Assembly (NCBI RefSeq): GCF_030518795.1
Contig: NZ_CP130427.1
Coordinates: 3,596,001-3,660,000 of the forward strand
From: Micromonospora sp. NBRC 110009
GTDB taxonomy: Bacteria; Actinomycetota; Actinomycetes; Mycobacteriales; Micromonosporaceae
DNA length: 64,000 bases
Direction: 5' to 3'
The notes under the pieces are model-generated. The model had not been told where the DNA came from, made no database searches, and saw only the letters and a list, made by a program, of their open reading frames with translations. The position numbers were made by a program, and so were the translations under genes. Below, one piece after another: positions 8,787-15,969 of this stretch. Within the stretch, counting starts at the first letter, position 1; each line of letters starts with the position of its first letter.

Positions 8787-9307
8787 GACCGGTCCCTCCC
8801 TCCCTGTACGACCGTGATCGGATGCCGTTCGCCGAGCGCCTCGCGCAGCGCGGCAAGACCCCGCGAGCACTGGCTCTTCACGTTGCCTGCCGAGCACCCG
8901 AGGGCTTCCGCGGTCGCCTCGACCGACAGGTCCCCGAAGTAGCGCAGCACCACGACCGCCCGCTGCCCCCGGGGCAGCGACCGCAACGCCGTCACCAGCG
9001 CGTCCCGCTCCTCGACCGCCTGATCGACCGGGGTGGACTGTTCCGGCAGGCGATCCCCGAGCAGCACCTTGGACCACCCGCGCCGCCGCTCGTCGAGGTA
9101 GCGCCGCATCATGATCCGGTGCACGTACCCGTCGAGATTGTCGGCGCCGGCGGCGCGCTTCCAGTTCACGTAGAGGGCCGTGAGCGTCGCCTGGACGATG
9201 TCGTCCGCCTGGTACGCGTCGGCGCAGAGGAGGTACGCCGTGCGATGCAGGCGCGGCAGTCGCGCCCGCACGTACTCGACGTACTCCCGTTCTAGGTCGG
9301 GCCGCAT
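8783..9307 (-). CDS. SigE-family ECF RNA polymerase sigma factor
   Basis: Sigma-70 factor of 174 residues. Region 2 reads LHRTAYLLCADAYQADDIVQATLTALYVNW and GYVHRIMMRRYLDERRR. Region 4 reads LPRGQRAVVVLRYFGDLSVEATAEALGCSAGNVKSQCSRGLAALRE. The RYxxDLSVEATAEALGCSxGNVKSQ signature is that of the actinobacterial SigE-family ECF group. It is the first gene of a two-gene unit with the membrane HAF-repeat protein. The target promoter is unknown. Confidence 0.9.
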   Translation of the reverse strand: MRPDLEREYVEYVRARLPRLHRTAYLLCADAYQADDIVQATLTALYVNWKRAAGADNLDGYVHRIMMRRYLDERRRGWSKVLLGDRLPEQSTPVDQAVEERDALVTALRSLPRGQRAVVVLRYFGDLSVEATAEALGCSAGNVKSQCSRGLAALREALGERHPITVVQGGRDRS

Positions 9308-9428
9308 CCTGCTCCCTTGGTCGGCCGGCGTGGACGTTGGGCTCTGGTCGTCTCTATGTCGCCGATCGCGGGGTGAAAGGTTGCACGCCGGTCGGGCGCC
9401 GCAGGCGACGGACCTCAGCCGGTGGTTC

Positions 9429-9449
9429 TTGGCTGTCCGAACGGCTGTA
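9429..9449. repeat. Arm-like repeat, copy 1 (diverged)
   Basis: TTGGCTGTCCGAACGGCTGTA resembles the copies at 13449 and 17591 with three mismatches. Each copy contains two GGCTGTA half-sites 12 bases apart. It lies at the left edge of the accessory region. Confidence 0.5.
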
Positions 9450-9484
9450 GCGGCACTGGTAGCTGATCCCTACGGTTCACGATC

Positions 9485-9610
9485 ATGGATGCCGCACTTG
9501 CAGCCGTTCTCCTGTACGCGCTGGGCCTCTTCGTTCTCTACTGGGTGATCCGGCTAGCGGTCCGGCACGCGATCGAGGACGCTGACGGGCGCCGGCGGGG
9601 CGGGGTGTGA
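9485..9610 (+). CDS. Small single-pass membrane protein
   Basis: A 41-residue protein, too short for routine gene calling: MDAALAAVLLYALGLFVLYW, then VIRLAVRHAIEDADGRRRGGV. One transmembrane helix (residues 4-22) is followed by a basic/acidic tail. It is credible because the tail matches the 62-residue protein at 11059, which shares LY.VIR.AVRH.I.DAD.RR. The two genes flank the lipoprotein/GntR cassette in the same orientation. No strong ribosome site precedes the ATG. Function unknown. Confidence 0.6.
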   Translation: MDAALAAVLLYALGLFVLYWVIRLAVRHAIEDADGRRRGGV

Positions 9611-9620
9611 TGCGCGGCAG

Positions 9621-10115
9621 TCACAGGCAGGTGGGCCGGAGGTCGCGAGGCGTGTAGGTGATCTGCAGGTGGTACGTGCCCTTGGCGGTGTTCCGGACCT
9701 GCAGGTACCACGAGCAGTGGGTCCCGTCCGGCTTCCCGGCGTCGAAGGTGCTGGGTCCGCCGCCCTGGCCGAGGGCCTGCCAGCCGTTCGAGCGGGCGAG
9801 GTCCGTGTAGAAGCGGGACACCTCGCCGGCGGTGCCGGCTCCGGTGATGTCGCGGTCGAGCGATCCGAGGTTGATGGGCTCCGGACCCTCCCAACCGCAG
9901 CTCACGGTCTCGCTCAGCGCGGCGAGGGTGGCGCCGGGCGGCGCCTGGGTCACCATGGGTTCTTTTCGCAGGGCGGCGACCGTCTTCGGGTCCGGGTGGC
10001 AGTCGCGGGCGGACACGTCCCCCGAGATGGCGTCACCCAACCGGCCGCAGCCGCCACCGAACAGGCCCACCGCAACCATCACCGTGGCGTAGGCGATGAT
10101 GCGGAGCCGGCGCAC
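9621..10115 (-). CDS. Putative lipoprotein, unknown function
   Basis: Protein of 164 residues. It starts MRRLRIIAYATVMVAVGLFG, then the lipobox-like GGGC, which predicts lipidation at Cys23. The mature part contains four more cysteines (DCHPDP, VSCGWEG, THCSWYL, PTCL at the C-terminus), suggesting two disulfides. The rest resembles small secreted actinobacterial proteins with an amphipathic helix (SRFYTDLARSNGW) followed by beta strands (SWYLQVRNTAKGTYHLQITY). No function assigned. It lies 12 bases from the GntR gene end on the same strand and may be co-transcribed with it. Confidence 0.7.
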   Translation of the reverse strand: MRRLRIIAYATVMVAVGLFGGGCGRLGDAISGDVSARDCHPDPKTVAALRKEPMVTQAPPGATLAALSETVSCGWEGPEPINLGSLDRDITGAGTAGEVSRFYTDLARSNGWQALGQGGGPSTFDAGKPDGTHCSWYLQVRNTAKGTYHLQITYTPRDLRPTCL

Positions 10116-10127
10116 AGGCGTACCCCG

Positions 10128-10367
10128 TTACTTCCCGGCCTTCTCGGCCACGTAGGTGCCCCGCTGTGGGATCGTCATGACCAGCCCCCGCTCGCGGAGG
10201 AGGCGCACCGCCTGCCGCACCGTACCGCGAGCCACGCCGTACTCCTGCTGTAGCTGCGACTCGCTCGGGATCGGCCGCAGCGGTTCCAGTTCACCGTCCG
10301 CGATGCGCTTCGCTACAAGATCGGCGACCTGGACGTACAGCGGCGTCGGCGACAACGGATCGACCAT
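10128..10367 (-). CDS. Stand-alone GntR-type winged-helix regulator
   Basis: Protein of 79 residues consisting only of the GntR DNA-binding domain: LYVQVADLVAKRIADGEL, PIPSESQLQQEYGVARGTVRQAVRLL and the wing GLVMTIPQRGTYV. There is no effector domain, so it may respond through partners or act as a constitutive repressor, as the short GntR proteins of actinomycete integrative elements (KorSA-like) do. It is divergent from two small genes at 10480 and 10721, and a tandem 10-bp repeat in between is its likely operator. Confidence 0.85.
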   Translation of the reverse strand: MVDPLSPTPLYVQVADLVAKRIADGELEPLRPIPSESQLQQEYGVARGTVRQAVRLLRERGLVMTIPQRGTYVAEKAGK

Positions 10368-10416
10368 GCCCCAACCTTCCTTGACGTCCTGAACGGCTTG
10401 GACCTGCGGTACGTAC

Positions 10417-10436
10417 TAGACGTCCATAGACGTACA
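10417..10436. promoter_or_regulatory. Tandem 10-bp repeat, candidate GntR operator
   Basis: TAGACGTCCA is followed directly by TAGACGTACA, then by GGTCTACG in partly inverted orientation. It lies midway between the GntR start (10367) and the divergent small gene at 10480, where an autoregulatory operator would be expected. Confidence 0.5.
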
Positions 10437-10479
10437 GGTCTACGGTCGGTAGCGACCCCAAAACCAAGAGGAGGGACAG

Positions 10480-10728
10480 ATGTTGCTGAAGTGGCGTAGA
10501 CGGGCGCAGGGCGCGTGGCTGAGGCGGAGGTGGCCCGCCGACCTGACCGGCCCAGCAACCGCGTATCAGAACCGCTCAGGGGCCCTCAGCCCGCAAGCGG
10601 TCAACGACGTCCAGGTCCGCCGCAACTCCGGGCGCTGCTACTGGTCCGATGAGCCGACGATGGAGTACCAGTGCTCCCCGCTCCTCACTCGCGGCCAAGA
10701 GCACCGGGCGGGAGGCTGGCGTGCCTGA
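10480..10728 (+). CDS. Small basic protein, unknown function
   Basis: An 82-residue reading frame with a very strong ribosome site (GAGGAGGGACAG, ending just before the ATG). The N-terminus is highly basic and Trp-rich (LLKWRRRAQGAWLRRRW); the rest has no recognised domain. It overlaps the GTG of the next small gene by 8 bases. The strong ribosome site, the coupling to the next frame and the divergent GntR gene support it being real; the composition does not reveal a function. Confidence 0.5.
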   Translation: MLLKWRRRAQGAWLRRRWPADLTGPATAYQNRSGALSPQAVNDVQVRRNSGRCYWSDEPTMEYQCSPLLTRGQEHRAGGWRA

Positions 10729-10900
10729 AGTGCCGTTCCCGGTCGTCCTCGCGTCGTACTGCGTCGAGTACCACGAGCGCAATGACTGCTCAGCATGCAT
10801 CCCGAGCGGGTGCCCTCGGCTCGCGGCTGCCGCCCTCATCCTCGACAAGTTCCGCGCGGAGCGGCTGGAGCGTCACCGACTCCGCCGGGCGACCGCCTGA
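10721..10900 (+). CDS. Small Cys-rich protein, unknown function
   Basis: A 59-residue protein starting at GTG with GGGAGG 5 bases upstream. It contains SYCVEYHERNDCSACIPSGC, whose four cysteines and histidine could bind a metal, then an amphipathic helix (AAAALILDKFRAERLERHRL). It overlaps the end of the basic protein gene and is followed by a strong terminator, so the two form a short operon facing away from GntR. I know of no assigned function. Confidence 0.5.
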   Translation: MPEVPFPVVLASYCVEYHERNDCSACIPSGCPRLAAAALILDKFRAERLERHRLRRATA

Positions 10901-10915
10901 CCCGACGCAAGAGCG

Positions 10916-10946
10916 CAGCCCCCGGTCCTCTCACTACCGGGGGCTG
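10916..10946 (+). terminator. Hairpin terminator of the small-gene operon
   Basis: An 11-bp perfect stem (CAGCCCCCGGT at 10916-10926, complement at 10936-10946) with a 9-base loop begins 16 bases after the stop of the Cys-rich gene. Confidence 0.8.
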
Positions 10947-11058
10947 TGCCTTGCCTGAGGCTAGCCGAGTTGGACCAGCGCGCCAGGGTTACAACTGCGG
11001 AGGGTATCGCTCGCCTAAGGGACAGCGAGCACACTCACCGCTGCCTACTGTGCAGCCC

Positions 11059-11247
11059 ATGATGTTGGAGTCTCCGCTCGCAGCCGCATCGTCGCCGGGC
11101 TCCCCTCTTGGGGATCTGCTCACCGGCCTAGGTGCGTGGGTGCTGGGTTTGATCACCCTGTACGCCGTGATCCGGATGGCCGTTCGCCATGGCATCCAAG
11201 ACGCGGACCGCCGTCGCTCCGGAATCCACTTCAAAGAACAGGTCTAG
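11059..11247 (+). CDS. Small single-pass membrane protein, paralogue of the 9485 gene
   Basis: A 62-residue protein: MMLESPLAAASSPGSPLGDL, one transmembrane helix (about residues 20-40), then the charged tail VIRMAVRHGIQDADRRRSG. The tail repeats the motif of the 41-residue protein at 9485, which is the main evidence that both are genes. The start could be either of two adjacent ATG codons. It precedes two further small membrane or Gly-rich genes on the same strand. Confidence 0.6.
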   Translation: MMLESPLAAASSPGSPLGDLLTGLGAWVLGLITLYAVIRMAVRHGIQDADRRRSGIHFKEQV

Positions 11248-11259
11248 TCCGCGCATGAT

Positions 11260-11472
11260 GTGGCGAAGTTCCAGACCGGTGGTGGCGGTCATTTCGGCGG
11301 CGGTTGCGGTCGTGCTGGCGGTGGTGGCCGCCGTTGGTGGGATTGGTGGCACAACGACCCGCCTGAAATACCTGGTGAACCTACGGCTCCAGGCTCACCC
11401 CGTGTCCGACCGGGACCCTTCGCCGTTCTCGTGGACCCTAGGCTGACGCCCATGTCGAGGAGCATGCAGTGA
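11260..11472 (+). CDS. Gly/Trp-rich small protein (tentative)
   Basis: A 70-residue frame from GTG: VAKFQTGGGGHFGGGC, then a Gly-rich run, RRWWDWWHNDPPEIPGE, and a Pro-rich tail. Its TGA overlaps the GTG of the next gene by 4 bases, which argues for coupling and for this frame. A competing frame (11255-11446) encodes a hydrophobic segment, and which is translated cannot be decided here. No family recognised. Confidence 0.35.
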   Translation: MAKFQTGGGGHFGGGCGRAGGGGRRWWDWWHNDPPEIPGEPTAPGSPRVRPGPFAVLVDPRLTPMSRSMQ

Positions 11473-12032
11473 TCGACCTGGACGACCAGAATCGCCAGCC
11501 GGCGGGGTCGGGCACCGCCACTTCTGACCGGCTCATGGCCAGACGGAAGATGACACTGCGGCTCGTCGCTGCGTTCGTAGTCGGTGTTGTGCTTGGCGGT
11601 TTCGGCGTCAGCCAGCTGCGAGACTCGCGTGATCAGCGGGAGCGGAACGCTGTGGTCGCACTCGTGGCCGTACCTCGATCGGCCAACTTCGGAGGCTCGT
11701 CCTCCCAAGGATCGGTCCAACTGTCCGGACAGTTGATGTTGATCAACGCCGGTCCCGCGCCGATCACGGTTCGTGGGGTTACCGCAGAGCGGCCGGGCGT
11801 CGTGATTCACAGCATCGAACGATCCCGTGTGATACCCGCTGGCGGCACCGGCCAGGTCATGGTCGAGCTGCGGTTCGTGTGCTCGATCGCCTTCCGGCTT
11901 TTAGAGCCACTGTCGCTACGACTGTCGGTCCAGACCGAGGACGAGCAAGTCAGAGAGGTTACTTACCCCGTCGATCTCTTCGGAAGCGACTGGCAGCGCG
12001 ATGCTCTGGGTATGTGCGAGCCCCACGCATAG
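11469..12032 (+). CDS. Membrane-anchored protein with extracytoplasmic beta-sandwich-like domain
   Basis: A 187-residue protein with a cytosolic N-terminus (about 28 residues), one transmembrane helix (LRLVAAFVVGVVLGGFGV) and an extracytoplasmic region with Ig/MSP-like alternation: LSGQLMLINAGPAPITVRGV, then VIPAGGTGQVMVELRF and LSLRLSVQTEDEQVREVTYP. It is probably a small beta-sandwich with two cysteines. GC content and codon use look lower-GC than the surrounding core genes, consistent with accessory DNA. Function unknown. The GTG start couples it to the preceding frame; ATG at 11535 is an alternative. Confidence 0.65.
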   Translation: MIDLDDQNRQPAGSGTATSDRLMARRKMTLRLVAAFVVGVVLGGFGVSQLRDSRDQRERNAVVALVAVPRSANFGGSSSQGSVQLSGQLMLINAGPAPITVRGVTAERPGVVIHSIERSRVIPAGGTGQVMVELRFVCSIAFRLLEPLSLRLSVQTEDEQVREVTYPVDLFGSDWQRDALGMCEPHA

Positions 12033-12116
12033 CCACGGCGGGCTGATGCCTAGCGCGTGCCGGGTTGGCCGCCGTGGACTGCGTCCGGATGCTCTGTTAG
12101 TAGTTCTGGTCGGGCG

Positions 12117-13094
12117 TTATTCGGAGGCGTGGAGCGCTTTCTTTGCGGTTTCCCGCACGGTCGGATTTTCGTCGCGGGTCAGTTGAGCTAGCAGCGGACG
12201 GGCGGGCGGCCAGCGTCGCAGGTTGGCGGCGAGGGCATTCGTGACTGCGGCGCGTACCCACCAGTCCGGGTCGTCCGTCGTGGACTGCAGGGCGTCGAGC
12301 GATTCGCCCAGCAGGCCAAGGCCGGTGGCCGCGTGGGACCGCACCGCCGACTCGGAGTCGGCGAGCAGCTTGCGCAGGGCGGTGGCTGCGGCGGGGGCCC
12401 GATCGGAGTTCGCGGCCATGCGGCCGATCGCCTGGCCCAGCGCCGAGCGGACGTACCAGGAGGGATCGGAGGTCAGCGGAACCAAGTGATCCACGACCGC
12501 CGGCGGGGCGGACCAGGCCAGCAGGAGCACGGCATGGTGCCGGACCCAGTCGTCCGGATCCTGCAAGGTCGCGACGACAAGCTCATATGCCTGTGGGTCC
12601 TCGGCGACGCTAGGCAGTGAGCTGACGGCGATCCGCCGGATTGCCGGATCGGGATCGGCCAGCGCCTCGCGCAGCGTCCCCATGTCGGACGGCTCGAACA
12701 CGTCGCGGAGCGCCCACAGCGCGGCTCTGCGCAAGTCGGGATCATCGCCGGCGAGCGCCGGGAGGATGACGGCCCGGCAGCCGGCCCGGTCGGCCCGCAT
12801 GACAGCGCTCAACGCTCGGCCCAGTCGTTCCCCGTCCTCGTCGTCCTCGCCGCGCAGCGCGCCAGCGAAGACCCGCAGGAGCAGCGGGAACACCTCGGCC
12901 CCGGACAGTCCGGCCAGGACGTGCGCCATCAGGTCCCGGCCGTACCAGTTGCGCTCGCGCGCGTGGCGTTCCAGCGCGGCCTGCACGGACGCTGCCGCCG
13001 AGCGATCACCGCTCACGGCCAGCTCCCGCACGAGCGGCCACGGATCACCATCCAGCGTGCCGTCGGCGTACCGGAACAGGTCGGCCAGTGGCAC
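12117..13094 (-). CDS. HEAT-repeat protein
   Basis: A 325-residue alpha-solenoid protein. At least seven helical HEAT/PBS-lyase-type repeats are visible, such as DPDLRRAALWALRDV, DPAIRRIAVSSLPSVAED, DPDDWVRHHAVLLLAWS, DPSWYVRSALGQAIGRMA, SESAVRSHAATGLGLLGES and DPDWWVRAAVTNALAANL. Such proteins are protein-protein scaffolds or phycobilin-lyase-like; no catalytic motif is seen. I start it at GTG 13094, which has GGAGG 5 bases upstream, rather than the TTG four codons earlier. It lies beside an integrase remnant in the accessory region. Confidence 0.8.
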   Translation of the reverse strand: MPLADLFRYADGTLDGDPWPLVRELAVSGDRSAAASVQAALERHARERNWYGRDLMAHVLAGLSGAEVFPLLLRVFAGALRGEDDEDGERLGRALSAVMRADRAGCRAVILPALAGDDPDLRRAALWALRDVFEPSDMGTLREALADPDPAIRRIAVSSLPSVAEDPQAYELVVATLQDPDDWVRHHAVLLLAWSAPPAVVDHLVPLTSDPSWYVRSALGQAIGRMAANSDRAPAAATALRKLLADSESAVRSHAATGLGLLGESLDALQSTTDDPDWWVRAAVTNALAANLRRWPPARPLLAQLTRDENPTVRETAKKALHASE

Positions 13095-13163
13095 CTGGAC
13101 CTCCAAACCGAGGTGAGACGTAGACCGGGGGACCGTTCCCGCCGGTCCAACGCCCGCAAGGCG

Positions 13164-13283
13164 GGGGCCAGCGTACCGCCGTCGTCAGCGCGCCGTCTGG
13201 AAGCGCTGTACGTCTGTGCTCTGACGGTCGGGCTCCGTCGCGGGGAACTGCTCGGGCTGGCCTGGTCCGCGATGATCGACTAG
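13164..13283 (+). pseudogene. Tyrosine integrase remnant
   Basis: The 39-residue end of an open frame reads SSARRLEALYVCALTVGLRRGELLGLAW, which I recognise as the start of the catalytic domain of actinobacterial phage-type integrases. It includes the first catalytic Arg in GLRRGELLGL. A stop (TAG at 13281) cuts it before the His-x-x-Arg and Tyr motifs, and the rest of the gene is gone. It lies 37 bases from the tRNA-derived repeat at 13320, where the integrase gene of an element inserted in tRNA-Arg normally sits. Confidence 0.7.
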
Positions 13284-13319
13284 CCGGGACGCGACAAGCC
13301 GCTGACCTCGGGTGACGGT

Positions 13320-13363
13320 GGTGCGCCCGGCAGGATTCGAACCTGCGGCCTTGGGATTAGAAG
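13320..13363. repeat. Partial tRNA-Arg copy, candidate att site (distal)
   Basis: 44 bases identical to 17671-17714, that is, the 3' half of tRNA-Arg(UCU) from the acceptor end through the anticodon loop. The flank to the left also resembles the tRNA copy (AAGCCGCTG...GGTGAC). This is the hallmark of the attachment site left by site-specific integration into a tRNA gene. Confidence 0.85.
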
Positions 13364-13448
13364 AAGATCACGGAGGGCTGGTCACGGCAACCTGCTCCTG
13401 CTCAAGCCGTCCGTCACTGTCGGATCACGTCGGCGTTGGCCGGCGGTC

Positions 13449-13469
13449 TTGGCTGTACGAATGGCTGTA
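13449..13469. repeat. Arm-like repeat, copy 2
   Basis: TTGGCTGTACGAATGGCTGTA is identical over 21 bases to 17591-17611. It contains two GGCTGTA half-sites spaced by CGAAT. It lies about 85 bases inside the distal att copy. Confidence 0.7.
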
Positions 13470-13507
13470 TGGCGGCGGACTGCTGGCCACGGCAGGGCGG
13501 GGGACGG

Positions 13508-13717
13508 GTGACGCTCAACAAGCGGGGCAGTAGGGCCATCGTTGTCGACGGGATCGGCTACCGCTACGCCAGATCGTCACCGATGAGCTGGCGCCGGGCA
13601 TCTACCCACACCGATGACCAACATCCGCTCATCGACAAAGCCGTGCTTCCACAACGCGCGGTCGGTGGCAGATCAGTACACCGGCGGCGGCAATCGATCT
13701 GGCTCTTGGTCAATTGA
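13508..13717 (+). pseudogene. Degenerate small ORF (RGSR...VVDG type)
   Basis: A 69-residue frame from GTG begins VTLNKRGSRAIVVDGIGYRY, which resembles the N-terminus of a common small actinobacterial protein (RGSRRIVVDGvxYRW). After about 22 residues the resemblance ends. A shifted frame offers IVTDELAPGIYP, so a frameshift is likely. It overlaps the convergent acetyltransferase gene by 8 bases. Apart from this and the arm repeat, I see nothing in 13364-13709. Confidence 0.3.
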
Positions 13718-14189
13718 GTGATTTACGCATCTGTTGTGTCACGACGCGATAGCCGGAAGTCTCATACAGCCGGATCGCCCGGGCGTTGTCGCCGAAGACG
13801 TTGAGCTCTAGGCGACCCACGCCACGGGAGCGCACCGCGTCCTCGGCCGCAGCCAGGAGCGCGCGTCCGTAGCCGGCTCCGCGGTACGCCTCATCGATCT
13901 CGATGTCGTAGATGAACGCGCAGTCGGGCGAACCGCGCGGGTGCGTCAAGCCCAGCCACGACACGCCAACATAGTTGCCGTCGGGAAGCACGGCCCTCAA
14001 GAACAGCATTCCGGCAGTCGCAAAGCCATCCGGCAACAGGACGTCATTTGCCTTGGTGGCCAACTCGAGGGCCTCGTCCGCGGACCAGTTACCGGCTGCT
14101 ACCTGCTCATCAGCGAATGATCGGATGGTACGGTCACGCCACTCCTCGAACTCGTTCCTCGTCATGTCCCGTACGATCAACTCAGGCAC
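13710..14189 (-). CDS. GNAT-family N-acetyltransferase
   Basis: A protein of about 159 residues. The acetyl-CoA-binding motif A is seen as CAFIYDIEIDEAYRGAGYGR followed by ALLAAAEDAVRSRGVGRLEL, and motif B as NARAIRLYETSGYRVV. The N-terminal half (EFEEWRDRTIRSFADEQVAAGNW...ADEALELA) is typical of a widespread actinobacterial GNAT group with unknown acceptor. GTG at 14189 gives the conserved N-terminus VPELIVRDMT; the frame is open to 14249, so a start there cannot be excluded. It lies in the tRNA-bounded island. Confidence 0.8.
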   Translation of the reverse strand: MPELIVRDMTRNEFEEWRDRTIRSFADEQVAAGNWSADEALELATKANDVLLPDGFATAGMLFLRAVLPDGNYVGVSWLGLTHPRGSPDCAFIYDIEIDEAYRGAGYGRALLAAAEDAVRSRGVGRLELNVFGDNARAIRLYETSGYRVVTQQMRKSLN

Positions 14190-14386
14190 GGCGTGATGGT
14201 CCCACACCAATCGGCTGATGGCTGCCCCCGTTGTCCGCGCGAGCATCACGTCGGCCGCATTTACTCATCTCGGCACGACCGGGCGCCGGCTCGATCCGGG
14301 TGTGGTGACATTGCGTAGCGCGCGGTCGGCGGCAGATCCGGAAACGAAGAAGCGGACTGCTATATCGGTCCTCTAGGCTCGCTCGG

Positions 14387-15277
14387 ATGACGGCTCCGGT
14401 GCGTTATCGATCTTCCGAGGAAGACAGCGGCAGGTGGCTCGCTTTCCCGTTCCGGCGTGGCGACATCGTCATCAGCACCCGATCTAAGAGCGGCACCACC
14501 TGGATGCAGGTGATCTGCGCGCTGCTGATCTTCCAGACCGCCGACCTGCCGGCACCGTTGGCGCAACTGTCCCCGTGGCTCGACTGGCTGACCGCCCCAC
14601 AGCGGCAGGTGTACGACCATCTCGCCGCCCAGCAGCATCGGCGCTTCATCAAGACGCACACGCCACTGGACGGGGTACCGGTCGAGCCCGACGTGTCGTA
14701 CATCGTGGTGGCGCGGCACCCGCTGGACATGGCGGTGTCCTTGTACCACCAGAGCGACAACATCGACCGGGAACGAGTGCGCCAGCTCACCGGCGACCCG
14801 CAGCCCAGCAGTGCACCGCCGGCACGCCCTTCCCTGCATTCCTGGTTGGTGCGGTGGACCGAGCGTGATAGAGATCCGCAGGAGGCGTTGGACTCGCTGC
14901 CCGGTGTGCTCTGGCATCTGACTGATGCCTGGCGACGCCGGGGGGAGCCGAATGTGCTGCTGGTGCACTATGACGATCTCCTGGCCGACCTCGGAGGACA
15001 GATGCGGCGGATCGCCGCCTGGCTAAATATCGAGGTGCCAGCCGAGCGGTGGTCGACGTTGGTGGAGGCCGCCACGTTCGCCGCGATGCGTGAGCGGGCC
15101 CAGGTCCTGGTGCCCGATGCCCTCGGCGTGCTGAAAGACCATCAAGCCTTCTTCCGGAAGGGCCGGTCGGGTGCTGGACAAGCGCTCCTGAGCACCGAGG
15201 AACTCAGCCGTTACCACCGGCGCGCGGCTGAGATGGCCCCACCGGATCTGTTGGCCTGGCTGCACCGAGGACGTTAG
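14387..15277 (+). CDS. Sulfotransferase (PAPS-dependent)
   Basis: A 296-residue protein of the Sulfotransfer_1 family, which moves sulfate from PAPS to small-molecule hydroxyls or amines. The 5'-phosphosulfate loop is seen as STRSKSGTTWMQVICALL (residues 29-46), the 3'-phosphate-binding segment as YIVVARHPLDMAVSLYHQ, and the C-terminal loop as FFRKGRSGAGQ, the counterpart of RKGxxGxW although the last Trp is Gln. A catalytic His is likely in FIKTHTPL. It stands alone in the tRNA-Arg island, so its acceptor cannot be inferred from neighbours; cargo from a secondary-metabolite or cell-surface locus is possible. Confidence 0.85.
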   Translation: MTAPVRYRSSEEDSGRWLAFPFRRGDIVISTRSKSGTTWMQVICALLIFQTADLPAPLAQLSPWLDWLTAPQRQVYDHLAAQQHRRFIKTHTPLDGVPVEPDVSYIVVARHPLDMAVSLYHQSDNIDRERVRQLTGDPQPSSAPPARPSLHSWLVRWTERDRDPQEALDSLPGVLWHLTDAWRRRGEPNVLLVHYDDLLADLGGQMRRIAAWLNIEVPAERWSTLVEAATFAAMRERAQVLVPDALGVLKDHQAFFRKGRSGAGQALLSTEELSRYHRRAAEMAPPDLLAWLHRGR

Positions 15278-15551
15278 CCCATTGGACCAGCCTCGGGGAT
15301 CGGCTTGCTGTAGCCCAAGGCCGGGCGCACCCTGGCGCCAGCAATCCGACGCACTGTTTTCGGCACGTCCGGATGCAGGCACCCGCGATCCGGTTACCTT
15401 CCGTGACGAGCGCTTCGCGGCATGTGCGGACACCCCTGGCTGGGCCCAGGTGAACTACGCTTTGAGGCCGGCCTGCCCAACCCGCGGCGCCGGTACCGCG
15501 CGTCACTGAGCCCAGGGGTGGCAGCACCGTTCGAGTCGGGCCAGGCTCCGG

Positions 15552-15580
15552 GGGAGCCCGCTCATAATGAGCGGGCTCCC
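15552..15580. terminator. Perfect 13-bp stem hairpin
   Basis: GGGAGCCCGCTCA, loop TAA, TGAGCGGGCTCCC. It is symmetric and so usable from either strand, lying 275 bases after the sulfotransferase stop. Confidence 0.65.
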
Positions 15581-15930
15581 GAAAACACCCCAGTCGGCCC
15601 CCAACTGTGCAACTGCAACCGCGCGGAGCGCGGCAGATCAGTTCGCCGTGGCGCCTGGAACAGCCCCAGCCACTGGTCGCCCGACCAGCGCGTTCTTCGC
15701 CGGTCGGGGCTGCTCGGCTCCCACAGGGATCCCAGCTACATTCCTCGGATAAATCGTCCAGCGAGTGTCCTGTATTCGGCATGTGAATGCACTCACGGCC
15801 GCTCAGGCATCACCGACTGCAACAACGACGACTGAGCGACCAAGGCCGAGTGTCGTGCATGTGCGGGGACGGATCCGTCAACTATGTGGTGTGACTAGAC
15901 AACGCGGTCCGTGCCGCTGTCCTCCGCCGA

Positions 15931-15969
15931 CTGATGTGCGACACGTGTCCGCCAGCTGATTTGCGACAC
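15931..15969. repeat. Two near-identical 14-bp direct repeats
   Basis: CTGATGTGCGACAC at 15931 and CTGATTTGCGACAC at 15956 are 25 bases apart. Short repeats of this kind occur at insertion sequence ends, so this may be an IS scar; no transposase remains. Confidence 0.4.

Noticed and set aside
11255-11446. Alternative hydrophobic small protein in another frame
   Set aside because: The overlapping 11260-11472 frame is better supported by its stop/start coupling with the next gene; translation of this frame cannot be excluded but lacks evidence.
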